A stretch of DNA of 64,000 bases from Arthrobacter sp. TPD3018 (GCA_003075315.1 QDFQ01000001.1:248001-312000); one strand, 5' to 3'; positions 41,388 to 50,496 are shown, numbered from the stretch's first letter. Numbers and translations are program-made. Notes: generated by a model not told the origin, from the letters alone.

Positions 41388-44222
41388 ATGACGACGATCA
41401 AATTTGCCGCGCTGGCCGGGGCCGCGACGCTTGCGCTTGCGATGCCCGCCGTCGCGCAGACCACGCCCGCAGCGGTGAAGGCCGCGCCGGTGTCGGCGCT
41501 GGTGAAGGAAGTGAACATCCCGTACCAGCAGTTCACGCTGAAGAACGGGCTGCGCGTGATCGTCCACACCGATCGCAAGGCGCCGGTCGTCGCGGTCAGC
41601 GTATGGTATGACGTCGGGTCGAAGCACGAGCCGCAGGGTTCGACCGGCTTCGCGCATCTGTTCGAACATCTGATGTTCAACGGATCGGAAAATGCCCCGG
41701 GCGATTTCTTCGCGCCGCTGAAGCAGATCGGCGCGACCGACCTCAACGGCACGACCTATTTCGATCGCACCAATTATTTCGAGACCGTGCCGACCGGCGC
41801 GCTGGACCGTGCGCTGTTCCTGGAAAGCGATCGCATGGGCTATCTGCTCGGCGCGATCACGCAAGGCGTGCTCGACGAGCAGCGCGGCGTCGTTCAGAAC
41901 GAAAAGCGCCAGGGCGATAACCGCCCCTACGGGCTGCTCGATTATGCGGTGACCGAGGGGCTGTTCCCGACGACGCATCCGTACGGCCACGACACGATCG
42001 GTTCGATGGCGGACCTCGACGCCGCCAGCCTGGAGACGGTGAAGAACTGGTTCCGCAGCCATTATGGCCCGAACAATGCGGTGCTGGTGCTGTCGGGCGA
42101 TATCGATACCGCGACCGCCAAGCCGCTGGTCGAAAAGTATTTCGGCGCCATCAAGCCGGGCCCCAAGAGCGAATTGCCGGTTGCGCCGGTGGTGACGCTG
42201 CCCGCGGCGAAGACGGTGACGCTGAAGGACCGCGTCGCCGCGACGATGCTGTCGCGCAACTGGGCGGTGCCGGGCCTGAACGACAAGGACAGCGCGGGGC
42301 TGGACGTCGCGGCGGGCGTGCTGGGCGGCATGGCCTCGTCGCGTTTCGCCAACGAGCTGGTGCGCAAGGAAAAGCTGTTCACGCAGCTGAGCGCCGACAA
42401 CAGCGATTTCGCGCAGATCGGCGTATTCTCGATCAACGGGCTGGTGCGGCCGGGCGTCGATCCGGCGGTTGCGGCACAGCGGCTGGACGCGGTGATCGCG
42501 GACTTCCTGCGCACCGGGCCGACCGCGGACGAGGTGTCGCGCTATGTCACCGCGACGATCTCGGCGCGGCTGCGCAGCCTGGAATCGGTGAACGGCAAGG
42601 CATCGGTGCTGGCGGAGGGCGCGCTCTATTCGAACGATCCGGGCTTTTACAAGAAGGAGCTGGCCGAGCTCGCCGCGCAAACGCCGGCGAGCGTGAAGGC
42701 CGCGGCGGACAAGTGGCTGAGTCGTCCGGTGCTGGCGGTGAACGTCGTCCCCGGCGCGCGCGACGCCTATGCCGAAGCCAAGGTGCCGCCGAAGGTGGAC
42801 GTCGTCGCAGCCCCGACGCAGCCCGCCAAGGGCACGCGCGGCGCGATGCCCGGCGTGGGCGCGATCACCGGCCTTACCTTCCCAAAGATCGAGCGGGCGC
42901 GGCTGAAGAACGGCATCGAAATCGTCTATGCGCAGCGCAGCGCCCTGCCGGTGACGCAGGCGGTGCTGAGCTTCGATGCTGGCTATGCGTCTGACGTGCC
43001 CGACAAGCTGGGCACGCAGCTCGTCGCGCTGATGATGATGGACGAGGGCACCGACCGGTATGACGCCAACGCGCTCGCCGAGGCGCGCGAGCGGCTGGGC
43101 ATGCAGCTGAGTGCCTCTGCCAGCAACGATCGCAGCACGCTGTTCATGGGCGTGCCGAGCGCGAACCTGAACGGTGCGCTCGACCTGTTCGCGGAAGTGG
43201 CGCGGCACCCGACCTATGCCGATGCCGAGGTCGCGCGCTTCAAGGCGCAGCAGGTTGCCGGCATCCAGCAGGAGCTGACCAATCCTGGCGCGCTCGCGGC
43301 GCGGATGACGACGCGGCTGCTCGCGGCGGGTACGCCCTATGCCAAGGCGCAGGGCTCCGGCGATCCGGTGGCGGTGGCGTCGCTGACGCCCGCCGATCTG
43401 CGCCGCTTCGAACAGGCGTGGCTGCGCCCCGAAAAGGCGAAGATCTTCGTCGTCTCCGACCGGCCGCTGGGCGAGGTGAAGGCGGCGCTCGACGCGCGGT
43501 TCGGCGACTGGCAGGGCACGGGCACGCCCGGCACCAAGACGTTCGGCGGTGCGCAGCCGCCGCTGACCCCGCGCATCGTGCTGGTCGATCGCCCGGACAG
43601 CCCGCAGTCGATCGTCGTCGGTGCGCAGCGCACCGGGCTGAAGGGCACGGATGACCTGCTGGCGCTCAACACCGTGAACGATGCGCTGGGCGGCAGCTTC
43701 CTCAGCCGGTTCAACATGGATCTGCGCGAAGAGAAGCACTGGTCCTATGGCGCCGGCGGGCGGTTCCAGGTGTCCGAATATGCCGCGCCCTATGTGATGC
43801 AGGCAGGCGTGCAGGCGGACAAGACCGGCCCGTCGGTCGCGTCGGCGCGCGAGGACGTGACGCAGTTCGTCACGACCAAGCCGATGACCGAAACCGAATA
43901 TGGCCTGGCGATCAACGGTGCGATCCTGCAGCTGCCCGGCCAGTTCCAGACCTCGCAGGCGGTGCTCGGCGCGATGCAGACCAACGACCTGCTGAAGCGT
44001 CCCGACGATTATTACGCGACGCTGCCGACGCGGCTGCGCGCGCTGACGCTGCCCGCATTGCGCAGCGCGGCGGCACAGACGATCAAGCCGGGCCAGTTCA
44101 GCTGGATCGTGGTCGGCGACGCGGCGAAGGTTAAGCCGCAGCTTGACACGTTGGGCCTGCCGGTCGAGGTCATCCCGGCAAGCGCGGTGGCCAATGTAAC
44201 CCCCTCCACCACCGCGAAATAA
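41388..44222 (+). CDS. M16-family zinc peptidase, two-domain, exported
   Basis: 944 residues from the ATG at 41388 (GGGGGGA upstream). Signal peptide TLALAMPAVAQT. The first M16 domain has the inverted zinc motif HLFEHLMFNG and a downstream glutamate region; the second (beginning near IERARLKNGIEIVYAQRSAL) lacks HxxEH and is structural, as in pitrilysin-like pairs. The C-terminal SYGAGGRFQVSEY is the R/Y substrate-binding motif type. Probably degrades peptides in the periplasm. A small gene follows 12 bases downstream. Confidence 0.93.
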   Translation: MTTIKFAALAGAATLALAMPAVAQTTPAAVKAAPVSALVKEVNIPYQQFTLKNGLRVIVHTDRKAPVVAVSVWYDVGSKHEPQGSTGFAHLFEHLMFNGSENAPGDFFAPLKQIGATDLNGTTYFDRTNYFETVPTGALDRALFLESDRMGYLLGAITQGVLDEQRGVVQNEKRQGDNRPYGLLDYAVTEGLFPTTHPYGHDTIGSMADLDAASLETVKNWFRSHYGPNNAVLVLSGDIDTATAKPLVEKYFGAIKPGPKSELPVAPVVTLPAAKTVTLKDRVAATMLSRNWAVPGLNDKDSAGLDVAAGVLGGMASSRFANELVRKEKLFTQLSADNSDFAQIGVFSINGLVRPGVDPAVAAQRLDAVIADFLRTGPTADEVSRYVTATISARLRSLESVNGKASVLAEGALYSNDPGFYKKELAELAAQTPASVKAAADKWLSRPVLAVNVVPGARDAYAEAKVPPKVDVVAAPTQPAKGTRGAMPGVGAITGLTFPKIERARLKNGIEIVYAQRSALPVTQAVLSFDAGYASDVPDKLGTQLVALMMMDEGTDRYDANALAEARERLGMQLSASASNDRSTLFMGVPSANLNGALDLFAEVARHPTYADAEVARFKAQQVAGIQQELTNPGALAARMTTRLLAAGTPYAKAQGSGDPVAVASLTPADLRRFEQAWLRPEKAKIFVVSDRPLGEVKAALDARFGDWQGTGTPGTKTFGGAQPPLTPRIVLVDRPDSPQSIVVGAQRTGLKGTDDLLALNTVNDALGGSFLSRFNMDLREEKHWSYGAGGRFQVSEYAAPYVMQAGVQADKTGPSVASAREDVTQFVTTKPMTETEYGLAINGAILQLPGQFQTSQAVLGAMQTNDLLKRPDDYYATLPTRLRALTLPALRSAAAQTIKPGQFSWIVVGDAAKVKPQLDTLGLPVEVIPASAVANVTPSTTAK

Positions 44223-44234
44223 GGAGAGACGCGC

Positions 44235-44534
44235 ATGGCCGATGTCGATGGCAGCTGGGATTGCACCGTAAAGTCGCCGCTGGGCGATCAAAATCTGACG
44301 CTGACCGTCCAGAGCGACGGCGGCAGCTTTACCGGCACCGCTTCGGGCGCGATGGGCTCGAGCGACGTGTCGGGCGAGGTGTCGGGCAACACGATCCGCT
44401 GGAAGCAGCAGATGACCGTGCCGATGCCGATGACGCTCGACTGCGAAGCGACCGCCGAGGGCGACACGCTGACCGGCACCGTCGGCGCGGGCGCGTTCGG
44501 CAGCTTCCCGCTGAACGGCAAGCGCACCGGCTGA
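44235..44534 (+). CDS. Small conserved-looking beta-rich protein
   Basis: 99 residues, no signal peptide. The pattern GSWDCTVKSPLGDQNLTLTV, SFTGTASGAMGSSDVSG, TIRWKQQMTVPMP and LTGTVGAGAFGSFPLNGKR reads as a lipocalin-like antiparallel beta-barrel. GGAGAG precedes the ATG. It is 12 bases after the M16 peptidase gene and followed by a terminator, so the pair is a two-gene transcript. No function assigned. Confidence 0.75.
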   Translation: MADVDGSWDCTVKSPLGDQNLTLTVQSDGGSFTGTASGAMGSSDVSGEVSGNTIRWKQQMTVPMPMTLDCEATAEGDTLTGTVGAGAFGSFPLNGKRTG

Positions 44535-44559
44535 TTGCGCGGTTCGTTAGGGTAACGGG

Positions 44560-44600
44560 CGGCCCGTCTTCCGAAGGGAAGGCGGGCCGTTTCGGTTTTT
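44560..44600 (+). terminator. Terminator after the M16 peptidase operon
   Basis: CGGCCCGTCTTCC-GAAG-GGAAGGCGGGCCG: 13-bp stem with one T-G pair, then TTTCGGTTTTT. Confidence 0.88.
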
Positions 44601-44614
44601 GGTAGGGCCGAAAT

Positions 44615-44650
44615 GATAAACCCCAGTCGGCGGACCGACTGGGGTTTATC
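44615..44650. repeat. Perfect 16-bp inverted repeat
   Basis: GATAAACCCCAGTCGG and its exact inverse CCGACTGGGGTTTATC, separated by CGGA. It lies between the M16 operon terminator and the convergent PemK-like gene, 7 bases from the end of a mini-ORF. Very likely a transcript-end hairpin for the minus strand, though a proper T-run is lacking. Confidence 0.8.
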
Positions 44651-44656
44651 GAGCCA

Positions 44657-44770
44657 CTAGCTTGCATCGCCAGAGACCCTGCCGGATCGCTCCGGACTTA
44701 AGCCTGATGCCCGGCACACCGGACAGCGCAGGAACCCGCCATATATAGTGCCGTGCGGTTTAAGCTTCAA
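44657..44770 (-). CDS. Possible 37-residue CxxC protein downstream of the PemK-like gene
   Basis: From a TTG at 44770 that overlaps the end of the PemK-like gene, the frame encodes KLKPHGTIYGGFLRCPVCRA and a further short tail. A single CPVC knuckle is the only motif. There is no clear ribosome site; it could instead be noncoding. Listed because of the tight coupling and the hairpin just after its stop. Confidence 0.25.
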   Translation of the reverse strand: MKLKPHGTIYGGFLRCPVCRASGLSPERSGRVSGDAS

Positions 44771-45170
44771 TGACCAGTCCGATAGCAGCGGCCACGGCAC
44801 GACGCAGGCGATCGACTTGTGCCGGATCGATCTCGATCTGATGATATCGGCGTGCGCCTGTGACGGGGTGTTTGCTGTGCGGAAGATTGAGCCGCGCATA
44901 TCCCACCGTCGCGACCATATCGCACTTCGCCCAACGCGGGCCGGGGCCCCACGGTTCGGGGATGTCCTCCGGCATCTCGACATGCCAGCTCTCGGTCGGC
45001 ACCGGCGCGGTGGTGGACAGCGGGACCACCGTCACGAGGTCATTGCGCCGTTTGAGCTTCGGCGAGATCGTCACGGCGAGACGCCGCTTGATCATTTCCG
45101 GTGGACGGAAGCCGGTCGAATAGTCGCAGAAGACGATCGTACCGGGCTTCGGGTGATACGGGAGGGGCAT
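44760..45170 (-). CDS. PemK/MazF-family toxin-like protein, no adjacent antitoxin
   Basis: 136 residues from the ATG at 45170. Resembles the PemK/MazF SH3-like fold: PGTIVFCDYSTGFRPPEMIK followed by RRLAVTISPKLKRRNDLVTV and VPLSTTAP, where the R-P/A-V-x-x-I-S block and VPLSTT are family hallmarks. It is longer than MazF (~111 aa), with a C-terminal ARRYHQIEIDPAQVDRLRRA extension. MazF proteins are mRNA interferases. No antitoxin gene is next to it, so its toxicity is doubtful; it may belong to the family's orphan branch. Confidence 0.75.
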   Translation of the reverse strand: MPLPYHPKPGTIVFCDYSTGFRPPEMIKRRLAVTISPKLKRRNDLVTVVPLSTTAPVPTESWHVEMPEDIPEPWGPGPRWAKCDMVATVGYARLNLPHSKHPVTGARRYHQIEIDPAQVDRLRRAVAAAIGLVIEA

Positions 45171-45237
45171 GGTCTGCGCTATGGTAGCCCATCGCCCGAA
45201 TCCGGCAATGGCGCCGGTTGATGGCAAGCCGGCGAAT

Positions 45238-46305
45238 CTACTGCGCGTTGTTCCGTAGGACCCGCGTCACATGGCCCATCTTGCGGCCCGGTCGGGCGGA
45301 GCCCTTGCCGTAGAGGTGGAGGTGGGCGCCGGGCTGGGTGAGGGCCGGTTCCCAGGGATTGTCGCCGATCAGGTTTTCGAGCGTAACTTCGCGCCCCGTC
45401 AGCGTCGTGGCGCCGAGGGGGAGGCCGCAGATGGCGCGGATGTGGTTTTCGAATTGCGAGGTGTCGGCGCCTTCGATCGTCCAATGGCCCGAATTGTGGA
45501 CGCGGGGGGCCATTTCGTTGAACACCGGGCCGTCGCTGCCCACGAAGAATTCGCAGGCGAGGACGCCGACATAGCCGAGTTCGTCGGCGATGCGGCAGGC
45601 GAGGGCGGTGGCTTCGTCGGCCTGCGCGACGATCTGGGCCGGCGCGGGGACGGTGGAGGTGCGCAGGATCGCGTCGCGGTGGACGTTGTGCGGCGGATCG
45701 TAGCGGACGCTGGCGCCATCCTGGCCGCGGGCGATCAGGATCGAAAATTCGTGGGTGAAGGCGATGAAGCCTTCGAGCACCGCCGGGCCGCCGATCGTCG
45801 TCCAGGCTTCGGCCGCGTCGGCGGCGTCGCGGATCACCGCCTGCCCCTTGCCGTCATAGCCGAAGCGCGTGGTCTTGAGGATCGCGGGATAGCCGATGCG
45901 GTCGAGCGCGGCCATCAGGTCGGCCTCGCTGTTCACCGGCGCCCAAGGGGCGGGGCGGCCGCCGACGGTCTCGACGAAGCGCTTTTCGGCGATCCGGTCC
46001 TGCGCGACGCGCAGCGCGGCGGGATTGGGGTGGACGGGAACGCGCGCGGCCAGCCATTCGACGGGCGTGACGTCGATATTCTCGAATTCGTAGGTCACGA
46101 CGTCGCAGGCGGCGGCGAAGTCGGCGAGGACGATGCGGTTGTGGTAATCGGCGCGCGTCAGGCTGGAGGCGGTCTGCGCGGCGACGCTTTCGCGATCGGG
46201 GGCGAGGACGTGGGTGCGATAGCCCAGTTGCGCGGCAGCGACGGCGAGCATGCGGCCGAGCTGGCCGCCACCGAGGATGCCGATCGTCGAACCGGGGGGC
46301 AGCAT
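45238..46305 (-). CDS. purK: 5-(carboxyamino)imidazole ribonucleotide synthase
   Basis: 355 residues, ATP-grasp enzyme. Carboxylates AIR to N5-CAIR. Motifs: TIGILGGGQLGRMLAVAAAQ, FENIDVTPVEWLA, LKTTRFGYDGKGQAVI, FEFSILIARG-like FTHEFSILIARG, VGVLACEFFVGSDG and NEMAPRVHNSGHWTIEGADT. The start overlaps the purE stop by one base (TGATG). Confidence 0.97.
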   Translation of the reverse strand: MLPPGSTIGILGGGQLGRMLAVAAAQLGYRTHVLAPDRESVAAQTASSLTRADYHNRIVLADFAAACDVVTYEFENIDVTPVEWLAARVPVHPNPAALRVAQDRIAEKRFVETVGGRPAPWAPVNSEADLMAALDRIGYPAILKTTRFGYDGKGQAVIRDAADAAEAWTTIGGPAVLEGFIAFTHEFSILIARGQDGASVRYDPPHNVHRDAILRTSTVPAPAQIVAQADEATALACRIADELGYVGVLACEFFVGSDGPVFNEMAPRVHNSGHWTIEGADTSQFENHIRAICGLPLGATTLTGREVTLENLIGDNPWEPALTQPGAHLHLYGKGSARPGRKMGHVTRVLRNNAQ

Positions 46306-46787
46306 CAGGCGGGCTCGTCCGCGACGGCGTCGGTCTGGCGCTGGCGCCAGGCCTGCAATCGCTGCGACAGCGCGGGGTCGTTGATCGCGAGGATCGCGGC
46401 GGCGAGCAGGCCGGCGTTGGTCGCCCCCGCCTTGCCGATCGCGAGCGTGCCGACGGGGATGCCGGCGGGCATCTGGACGATCGAGAGCAGGCTGTCCTGA
46501 CCCGACAAGGCCTTGCTCTGGACGGGGACGCCGAGGACGGGAAGGTGCGTCATCGCCGCGGCCATGCCGGGCAGATGCGCCGCGCCGCCGGCACCGGCGA
46601 TCACGACCTTCAAGCCGCGGTCTGCGGCGGACTTGGCGTAATCGTACAAGCGATCGGGGGTGCGGTGCGCGGAGACGACCTTGGTTTCATGCGGCACGCC
46701 CAGCTCGGCGAGCACGTCGGCGGCGCCGCGCATCGTGTCCCAGTCGGACGTCGAACCCATGATGATGCCGACCAGCGGAGTGTCCAT
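46305..46787 (-). CDS. purE: 5-(carboxyamino)imidazole ribonucleotide mutase
   Basis: 160 residues, class I PurE. Converts N5-CAIR to CAIR. Signature [72 protein letters not shown] and [14 protein letters not shown]. First gene of the purE-purK operon. Confidence 0.97.
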   Translation of the reverse strand: MDTPLVGIIMGSTSDWDTMRGAADVLAELGVPHETKVVSAHRTPDRLYDYAKSAADRGLKVVIAGAGGAAHLPGMAAAMTHLPVLGVPVQSKALSGQDSLLSIVQMPAGIPVGTLAIGKAGATNAGLLAAAILAINDPALSQRLQAWRQRQTDAVADEPA

Positions 46788-47057
46788 GGCCGTCGTCTAT
46801 CGGGGGCGGGCGGCGAGGGCAACGCCCTGGAGCGCGCGTCCGTAGGGGAAAGATAGACAACACGAACACCTGAATGGAAACGTCCGGGGGGTATCGTTTC
46901 CGCTTTGGTGGTGATCGGGCATCGGGTTGGTTTTGGCAGACGATGGCGGTGTAGGACAGGGGTGTGGGATTTGGGTTTTGGTGCAGGGGGTTGGAGGGAG
47001 GTGGGTCCAACATGCAGTCGCTGGGTGCGTCTTTGCTACCTCCGCCGCCCCCACGGT

Positions 47058-47153
47058 CGTCATTCTCGCGAAGGCGGGAATCCAGAACCTCTGACGTTTC
47101 GGCTGGAGGCGCGACGGTAGCGCGTCTGGATTCCCGCCTTCGCGGGAATGACG
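47058..47153. repeat. Palindromic repeat family B, copy 2
   Basis: CGTCATTCTCGCGAAGGCGG at the left, CCCGCCTTCGCGGGAATGACG at the right, and the internal CTCTGACGTTTCGGCTGGAG shared with copy 1. Confidence 0.9.
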
Positions 47154-47179
47154 AAGAGGGGGAGGCGGGCGTTCCTCCT

Positions 47180-47282
47180 CGTCATCCCGGCGCACGCCGG
47201 GATCCATGGATGTGGTGCCGCTGATGGTGCGGACGCCATCGGCGTTGCGTGCCCATGGATCCCGGCGTGCGCCGGGATGACG
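47180..47282. repeat. Long hairpin repeat with perfect 30-base arms
   Basis: The left arm (47180-47209, starting CGTCATCCCGGCGCACGCCG) is the exact inverse complement of the right arm (47253-47282, ending GCGCCGGGATGACG). The loop is 43 bases. A short related hairpin is at 51181-51208. Confidence 0.9.
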
Positions 47283-47368
47283 GAGGGGGGCGTTTCCCGT
47301 GCCCCGCTCCGGGATGACGAAGCAGGGGGGCGTTCCGCCTCACAGAACGCCGAGATGATGGTGAGCCC

Positions 47369-48055
47369 TCAGCGCTCGTTGAGGTAGTAGCGGTCCGTCG
47401 CGTTGAGGTTGGCGTCGAGGTCGTAGACGATCGGCTGGCCGGTGGGGATTTCCAGGCTGGTGATGTCGTCGTCCGAGATGCCCGACAGGTGCTTCACCAG
47501 CGCGCGCAGGGAGTTGCCGTGGGCGGAGATCAGCACGCGCTGACCGTCCTTCAGCGCGGGTGCGATCCGCTGTTCCCAATACGGGAGGACGCGGGCGATC
47601 GTGTCTTTCAGGCTTTCGGTCTGCGGAATGGCGATGCCGGCGTAGCGGCGATCTTGGCTGAGGTCGTAGGCGCTGCCGGTTTCGAGCGGGGGCGGGGGGA
47701 TGTCGAAGCTGCGGCGCCAGATGTGGACCTGCTCGTCGCCGTGTTTCGCTGCCGTCTCTGCCTTGTCGAGCCCGGTGAGGCCGCCATAGTGGCGTTCGTT
47801 GAGGCGCCAGTCCTTTTCGACCGGCAGCCACAGCCGGCCCATCGCTTCCAGCGCGAGGTTGAGCGTCTTGATCGCCCGCGTTTGGAGCGAGGTGAAGGTC
47901 ATGTCGAAATCGAGGCCCTTCGCCGCCATCAGCTCGCCCGCGGCGCGCGCTTCGGCCGCACCCTTTTCGGTGACGTCGACGTCCCACCAGCCGGTGAAGC
48001 GGTTTTCGAGGTTCCAGGCGGACTGGCCGTGGCGGATCAGGACTAGGCGAGGCAT
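47369..48055 (-). CDS. gpmA: 2,3-bisphosphoglycerate-dependent phosphoglycerate mutase
   Basis: 228 residues from the ATG at 48055. Glycolytic interconversion of 3- and 2-phosphoglycerate. Catalytic RHG in [20 protein letters not shown], then [18 protein letters not shown] [47 protein letters not shown] and [17 protein letters not shown], which carries the second catalytic His. The frame extends upstream into the family D repeat without a start that fits the family. Confidence 0.96.
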   Translation of the reverse strand: MPRLVLIRHGQSAWNLENRFTGWWDVDVTEKGAAEARAAGELMAAKGLDFDMTFTSLQTRAIKTLNLALEAMGRLWLPVEKDWRLNERHYGGLTGLDKAETAAKHGDEQVHIWRRSFDIPPPPLETGSAYDLSQDRRYAGIAIPQTESLKDTIARVLPYWEQRIAPALKDGQRVLISAHGNSLRALVKHLSGISDDDITSLEIPTGQPIVYDLDANLNATDRYYLNER

Positions 48056-48162
48056 GCGGGCTCCCGTGGGTCGAGGGGTCTGTGGTTCGGGGCGGGGATA
48101 GAGCGTGGTGGGGCGTGTGTCGATTGACCCACCGCTTAGCCGCCAGTGGCGGCGTGGGTATT

Positions 48163-48364
48163 GATTCACGCGAAGACGCGAAGACGCGAAGAGAAGAAGG
48201 GTGTTCACGCGGAGACGCGGAGAAGGCGCGCACGGTCGCTCCGGTCGCGTTCCATCAACCAGCCGTTGATGACGGAGGGCCGCGCCTGCGGCGAGGCGCG
48301 CGCTCCTCCGCGTCTCCGCGTGATCCTGCCTTCTTCTTCGCGTCTTCGCGTCTTAGCGTGAATC
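48163..48364. repeat. Long imperfect inverted repeat (family D)
   Basis: The outer ~38-base arms start GATTCACGCGAAGACGCGAA (48163) and end with the near inverse TTCGCGTCTTAGCGTGAATC (48364). Inner arms are GTTCACGCGGAGACGCGGAG and TCCGCGTCTCCGCGTGATC. The arms contain tandem GCGAAGAC units. It occupies most of the 330 bases between gpmA and the M14 peptidase gene; nothing else is seen there. Non-autonomous mobile element-like, without coding capacity. Confidence 0.85.
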
Positions 48365-48385
48365 GCCTTATTGCGATCCCAGACG

Positions 48386-49495
48386 TCAGATCGTGTCGAT
48401 CATGTCGGTCAGCACCTCGAGGCACGAGACGGCGAGCGCCTTGGAGCGTTCGCCCGACCAGCCGTATTCGGCGTCGGGATTGGGATCGTGATCCTTGAAC
48501 GGCATTTCGAGCGTCACCGACACCGCGCCGAAGCGCTGGGCGAGCTGGTTCGTCGACATCGATAGATTGGCGTTGCCGGCGCTCGATTTCTCATAACCCT
48601 TTTCGACCTGGAAATCGGGGGTGTGCGCGGCGAGGCGGTGGCCGAAGTCGTAGAATTTGGCGCCGTGTTCCTCGGTCCAGTTAGGGATGCCTTCGAAACC
48701 GGCGATGAAGTTCGCCGGAATCGCCTCGTCGCCATGGACGTCGATCGCGAAGGCGACGCCGGTCTCGTCCATCGCGTTACGGACGCACAGCACTTCGGGG
48801 CTGCGTTCGGGCGAGGGCGCGTGCCATTCGCGGTTGAGGTTCACGCCCGCGGCATTGGTGCGCAAATGGCCGCGGCGGGTGCCGTCGGGGTTCATGTTGG
48901 GGACGACGTGAACGGTCGCCTTTTCCAGCAAGGGCTTGGCGGCATCGCTGGTCAGCCAGTCGAGCGCGCCGTCCATCCACCATTCGGCCATCGATTCGCC
49001 CGGGTGCTGGCGGGCGTAGAGCCAGACGGGCTTGGGGCCGTTGCCGATCTTGAAATAGTCGATCGCCTGACCGTCGAGCGTGGTGCCCAATTGGCGGTGC
49101 TCGACGCCCGGCTTCGCCGCGGTGCGCGCGACCAGATCGTGATGCATCTCCATCGTATAGGGCGCGAAATAGGCAAACCAGGCGAGCTGGCCCTCGACCG
49201 TATAGTCGAACGAGAGGACGCCGTTGTCGTAGGTCGTGTCGATCATCCGCCAGTGGACGCGATCGGTGCTGGCGCGCGTCTTGTAGCCGGGCCAGCCGAA
49301 CGGATAGGCCGATTCGCCGGCGTTGAGGATGCGGAAGGTGAGCCGACGGCCATGCGCGCCCGCGACGCGGAACGAGAACCATTGGAAGAAGTCCGACTGG
49401 TGATCCTTGGCGATCTCCAAGTCGATGCGGTCGCCGTCGATCGAGACGAGGCGGATGTTGCCGCCGTCGAAGCCGGCGTCGATGGTGATGGTCAT
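48386..49495 (-). CDS. M14-family carboxypeptidase (cytosolic carboxypeptidase-like)
   Basis: 369 residues. An N-terminal beta-sandwich (FDGGNIRLVSIDGDRIDLEI, FQWFSFRVAGAHGRRLTFRI) of the M14_N type found in cytosolic carboxypeptidases precedes the M14 domain. Zinc ligands are in RQHPGESMAEWWMDG (HxxE) and AIDVHGDEAIPANF; substrate-binding NLNREW and catalytic Glu in VTLEMPFKDH. No signal peptide, so cytoplasmic. Family members trim C-terminal amino acids; the bacterial substrate is unknown. Confidence 0.93.
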   Translation of the reverse strand: MTITIDAGFDGGNIRLVSIDGDRIDLEIAKDHQSDFFQWFSFRVAGAHGRRLTFRILNAGESAYPFGWPGYKTRASTDRVHWRMIDTTYDNGVLSFDYTVEGQLAWFAYFAPYTMEMHHDLVARTAAKPGVEHRQLGTTLDGQAIDYFKIGNGPKPVWLYARQHPGESMAEWWMDGALDWLTSDAAKPLLEKATVHVVPNMNPDGTRRGHLRTNAAGVNLNREWHAPSPERSPEVLCVRNAMDETGVAFAIDVHGDEAIPANFIAGFEGIPNWTEEHGAKFYDFGHRLAAHTPDFQVEKGYEKSSAGNANLSMSTNQLAQRFGAVSVTLEMPFKDHDPNPDAEYGWSGERSKALAVSCLEVLTDMIDTI

Positions 49496-49531
49496 GGGGT
49501 GGCCGATCGGTTTTGGGGTTGGGAGGGGACG

Positions 49532-49614
49532 CCCTCACCCTTCGCCGCCTTCGGCGGCCCTTCCCTCTCCCGCCGGGAGAGGGAGGGAGGCGCGTAGCGC
49601 CGGAAGGGTGAGGG
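49532..49614. repeat. Palindromic repeat family C, copy 2
   Basis: Arms CCCTCACCCTT (49532-49542) and AAGGGTGAGGG (49604-49614), with the shared inner CCCTCTCCCGCCGGGAGAGG. Ends 6 bases before the stop of the convergent-side lipoprotein gene. Confidence 0.88.
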
Positions 49615-49620
49615 TGTGCG

Positions 49621-50226
49621 TTACTTCACGCTGATCGTGCGGCCGGACTGGCCGGGGAAGCCGGTGAAGAGCGCGCGGGCGAGGCGGGCGGCCTGCTGGT
49701 CGGCGCGCTTGATGTCGCTGACGCCCTGCGCCTTGCCTTCCCAGATCGGCGACAGATCGGCACGGCGCTTGATCGTGACGCTGAGTTCGGCGACGAGCAG
49801 CTCGGTCGGGCGGCTCTTGCCGATCGGGAAGCTCAAGCCGCCGCCGAGGCCGACGCCGCCACCGCTGCGCCCGCCGCTGAAGCCGCCACCGCCCAGGCCG
49901 ATGCTGACCGGCGACTGGCGCGGCGGCCCTTCGCGGCTGGTGCGGGTGAAGCCGACGGTCGCGACATAATCGGGCATCGCGCCCTGCGGCGGCACGGTAT
50001 AGCCGGCCTTGAGCAGTTCGGTCTGCACCGCGGCGGCATAGGTCTTGAATTCCAGGCTGGCCGGTGCGCCGCCCGACAGCGGTTCGACCGCGATCGTCCC
50101 GCGCGGGATCGGCTCGCCGAGATGGTAACGGATCACGTCCGTCGGCGGCAGCGGACCTGCCGAGGTGGCGCAGCCGGCGAGCAGCGCGGCCGAGATGCCG
50201 AGGGCCAGGAACGGGCGGAGGGTCAT
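49621..50226 (-). CDS. DUF4136-like lipoprotein
   Basis: 201 residues from the ATG at 50226. Lipoprotein signal MTLRPFLALGISAALLAGCA with lipobox LAGC. The body (TIAVEPLSGGAPASLEFKTY followed by AAAVQTELLKAGYTVP, ELLVAELSVTIKRRADLSPI, WEGKAQG and AARLARALFTGFPGQSGRTI) fits DUF4136. A Gly-rich loop (GLGGGGFSGGRSGGGVGLGG) interrupts the middle. Probably anchored in the outer membrane; function unknown. Confidence 0.8.
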   Translation of the reverse strand: MTLRPFLALGISAALLAGCATSAGPLPPTDVIRYHLGEPIPRGTIAVEPLSGGAPASLEFKTYAAAVQTELLKAGYTVPPQGAMPDYVATVGFTRTSREGPPRQSPVSIGLGGGGFSGGRSGGGVGLGGGLSFPIGKSRPTELLVAELSVTIKRRADLSPIWEGKAQGVSDIKRADQQAARLARALFTGFPGQSGRTISVK

Positions 50227-50364
50227 GGAGGGGCAGCCTTTGCGATACGTTGCGCTTGGGAAACGCTCTAACGCCTGCGCCGTTGCTTGACTATTGGGCC
50301 CTTGCTCTCTAGGCGCTCGCGCTTTCACCGACACCTTATAAACACGAAAAGAAGCGAATCGATC

Positions 50365-50490
50365 ATGAAGATCCGCAACAGCCTGAAGTCGCTCAAGGAC
50401 CGTCATCGCGATAACCGCGTGATCCGTCGCCGCGGCCGCACCTATGTCATCAACAAGACCAACCGTCGCTTCAAGGCGCGTCAGGGCTAA
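50365..50490 (+). CDS. rpmJ: 50S ribosomal protein L36, type B
   Basis: 41 residues: [40 protein letters not shown]. This is the type B (zinc-independent, YkgO-like) L36 without the Cys/His zinc site of type A. AAGAAG lies upstream of the ATG at 50365. Followed 6 bases later by the HAD gene. Confidence 0.95.
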   Translation: MKIRNSLKSLKDRHRDNRVIRRRGRTYVINKTNRRFKARQG

Positions 50491-50496
50491 GCCACT

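Larger units (their letters stand above)
46788..47368. other. Repeat-rich intergenic region between purE and gpmA
   Basis: 581 bases with no credible gene. Contains the motif GTGTAGGACAGGGG at 46949-46962 (also at 5727-5740), repeat family B copy 2 (47058-47153), and the long hairpin at 47180-47282, then partial CGGGATGACG fragments to about 47335. Confidence 0.6.
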
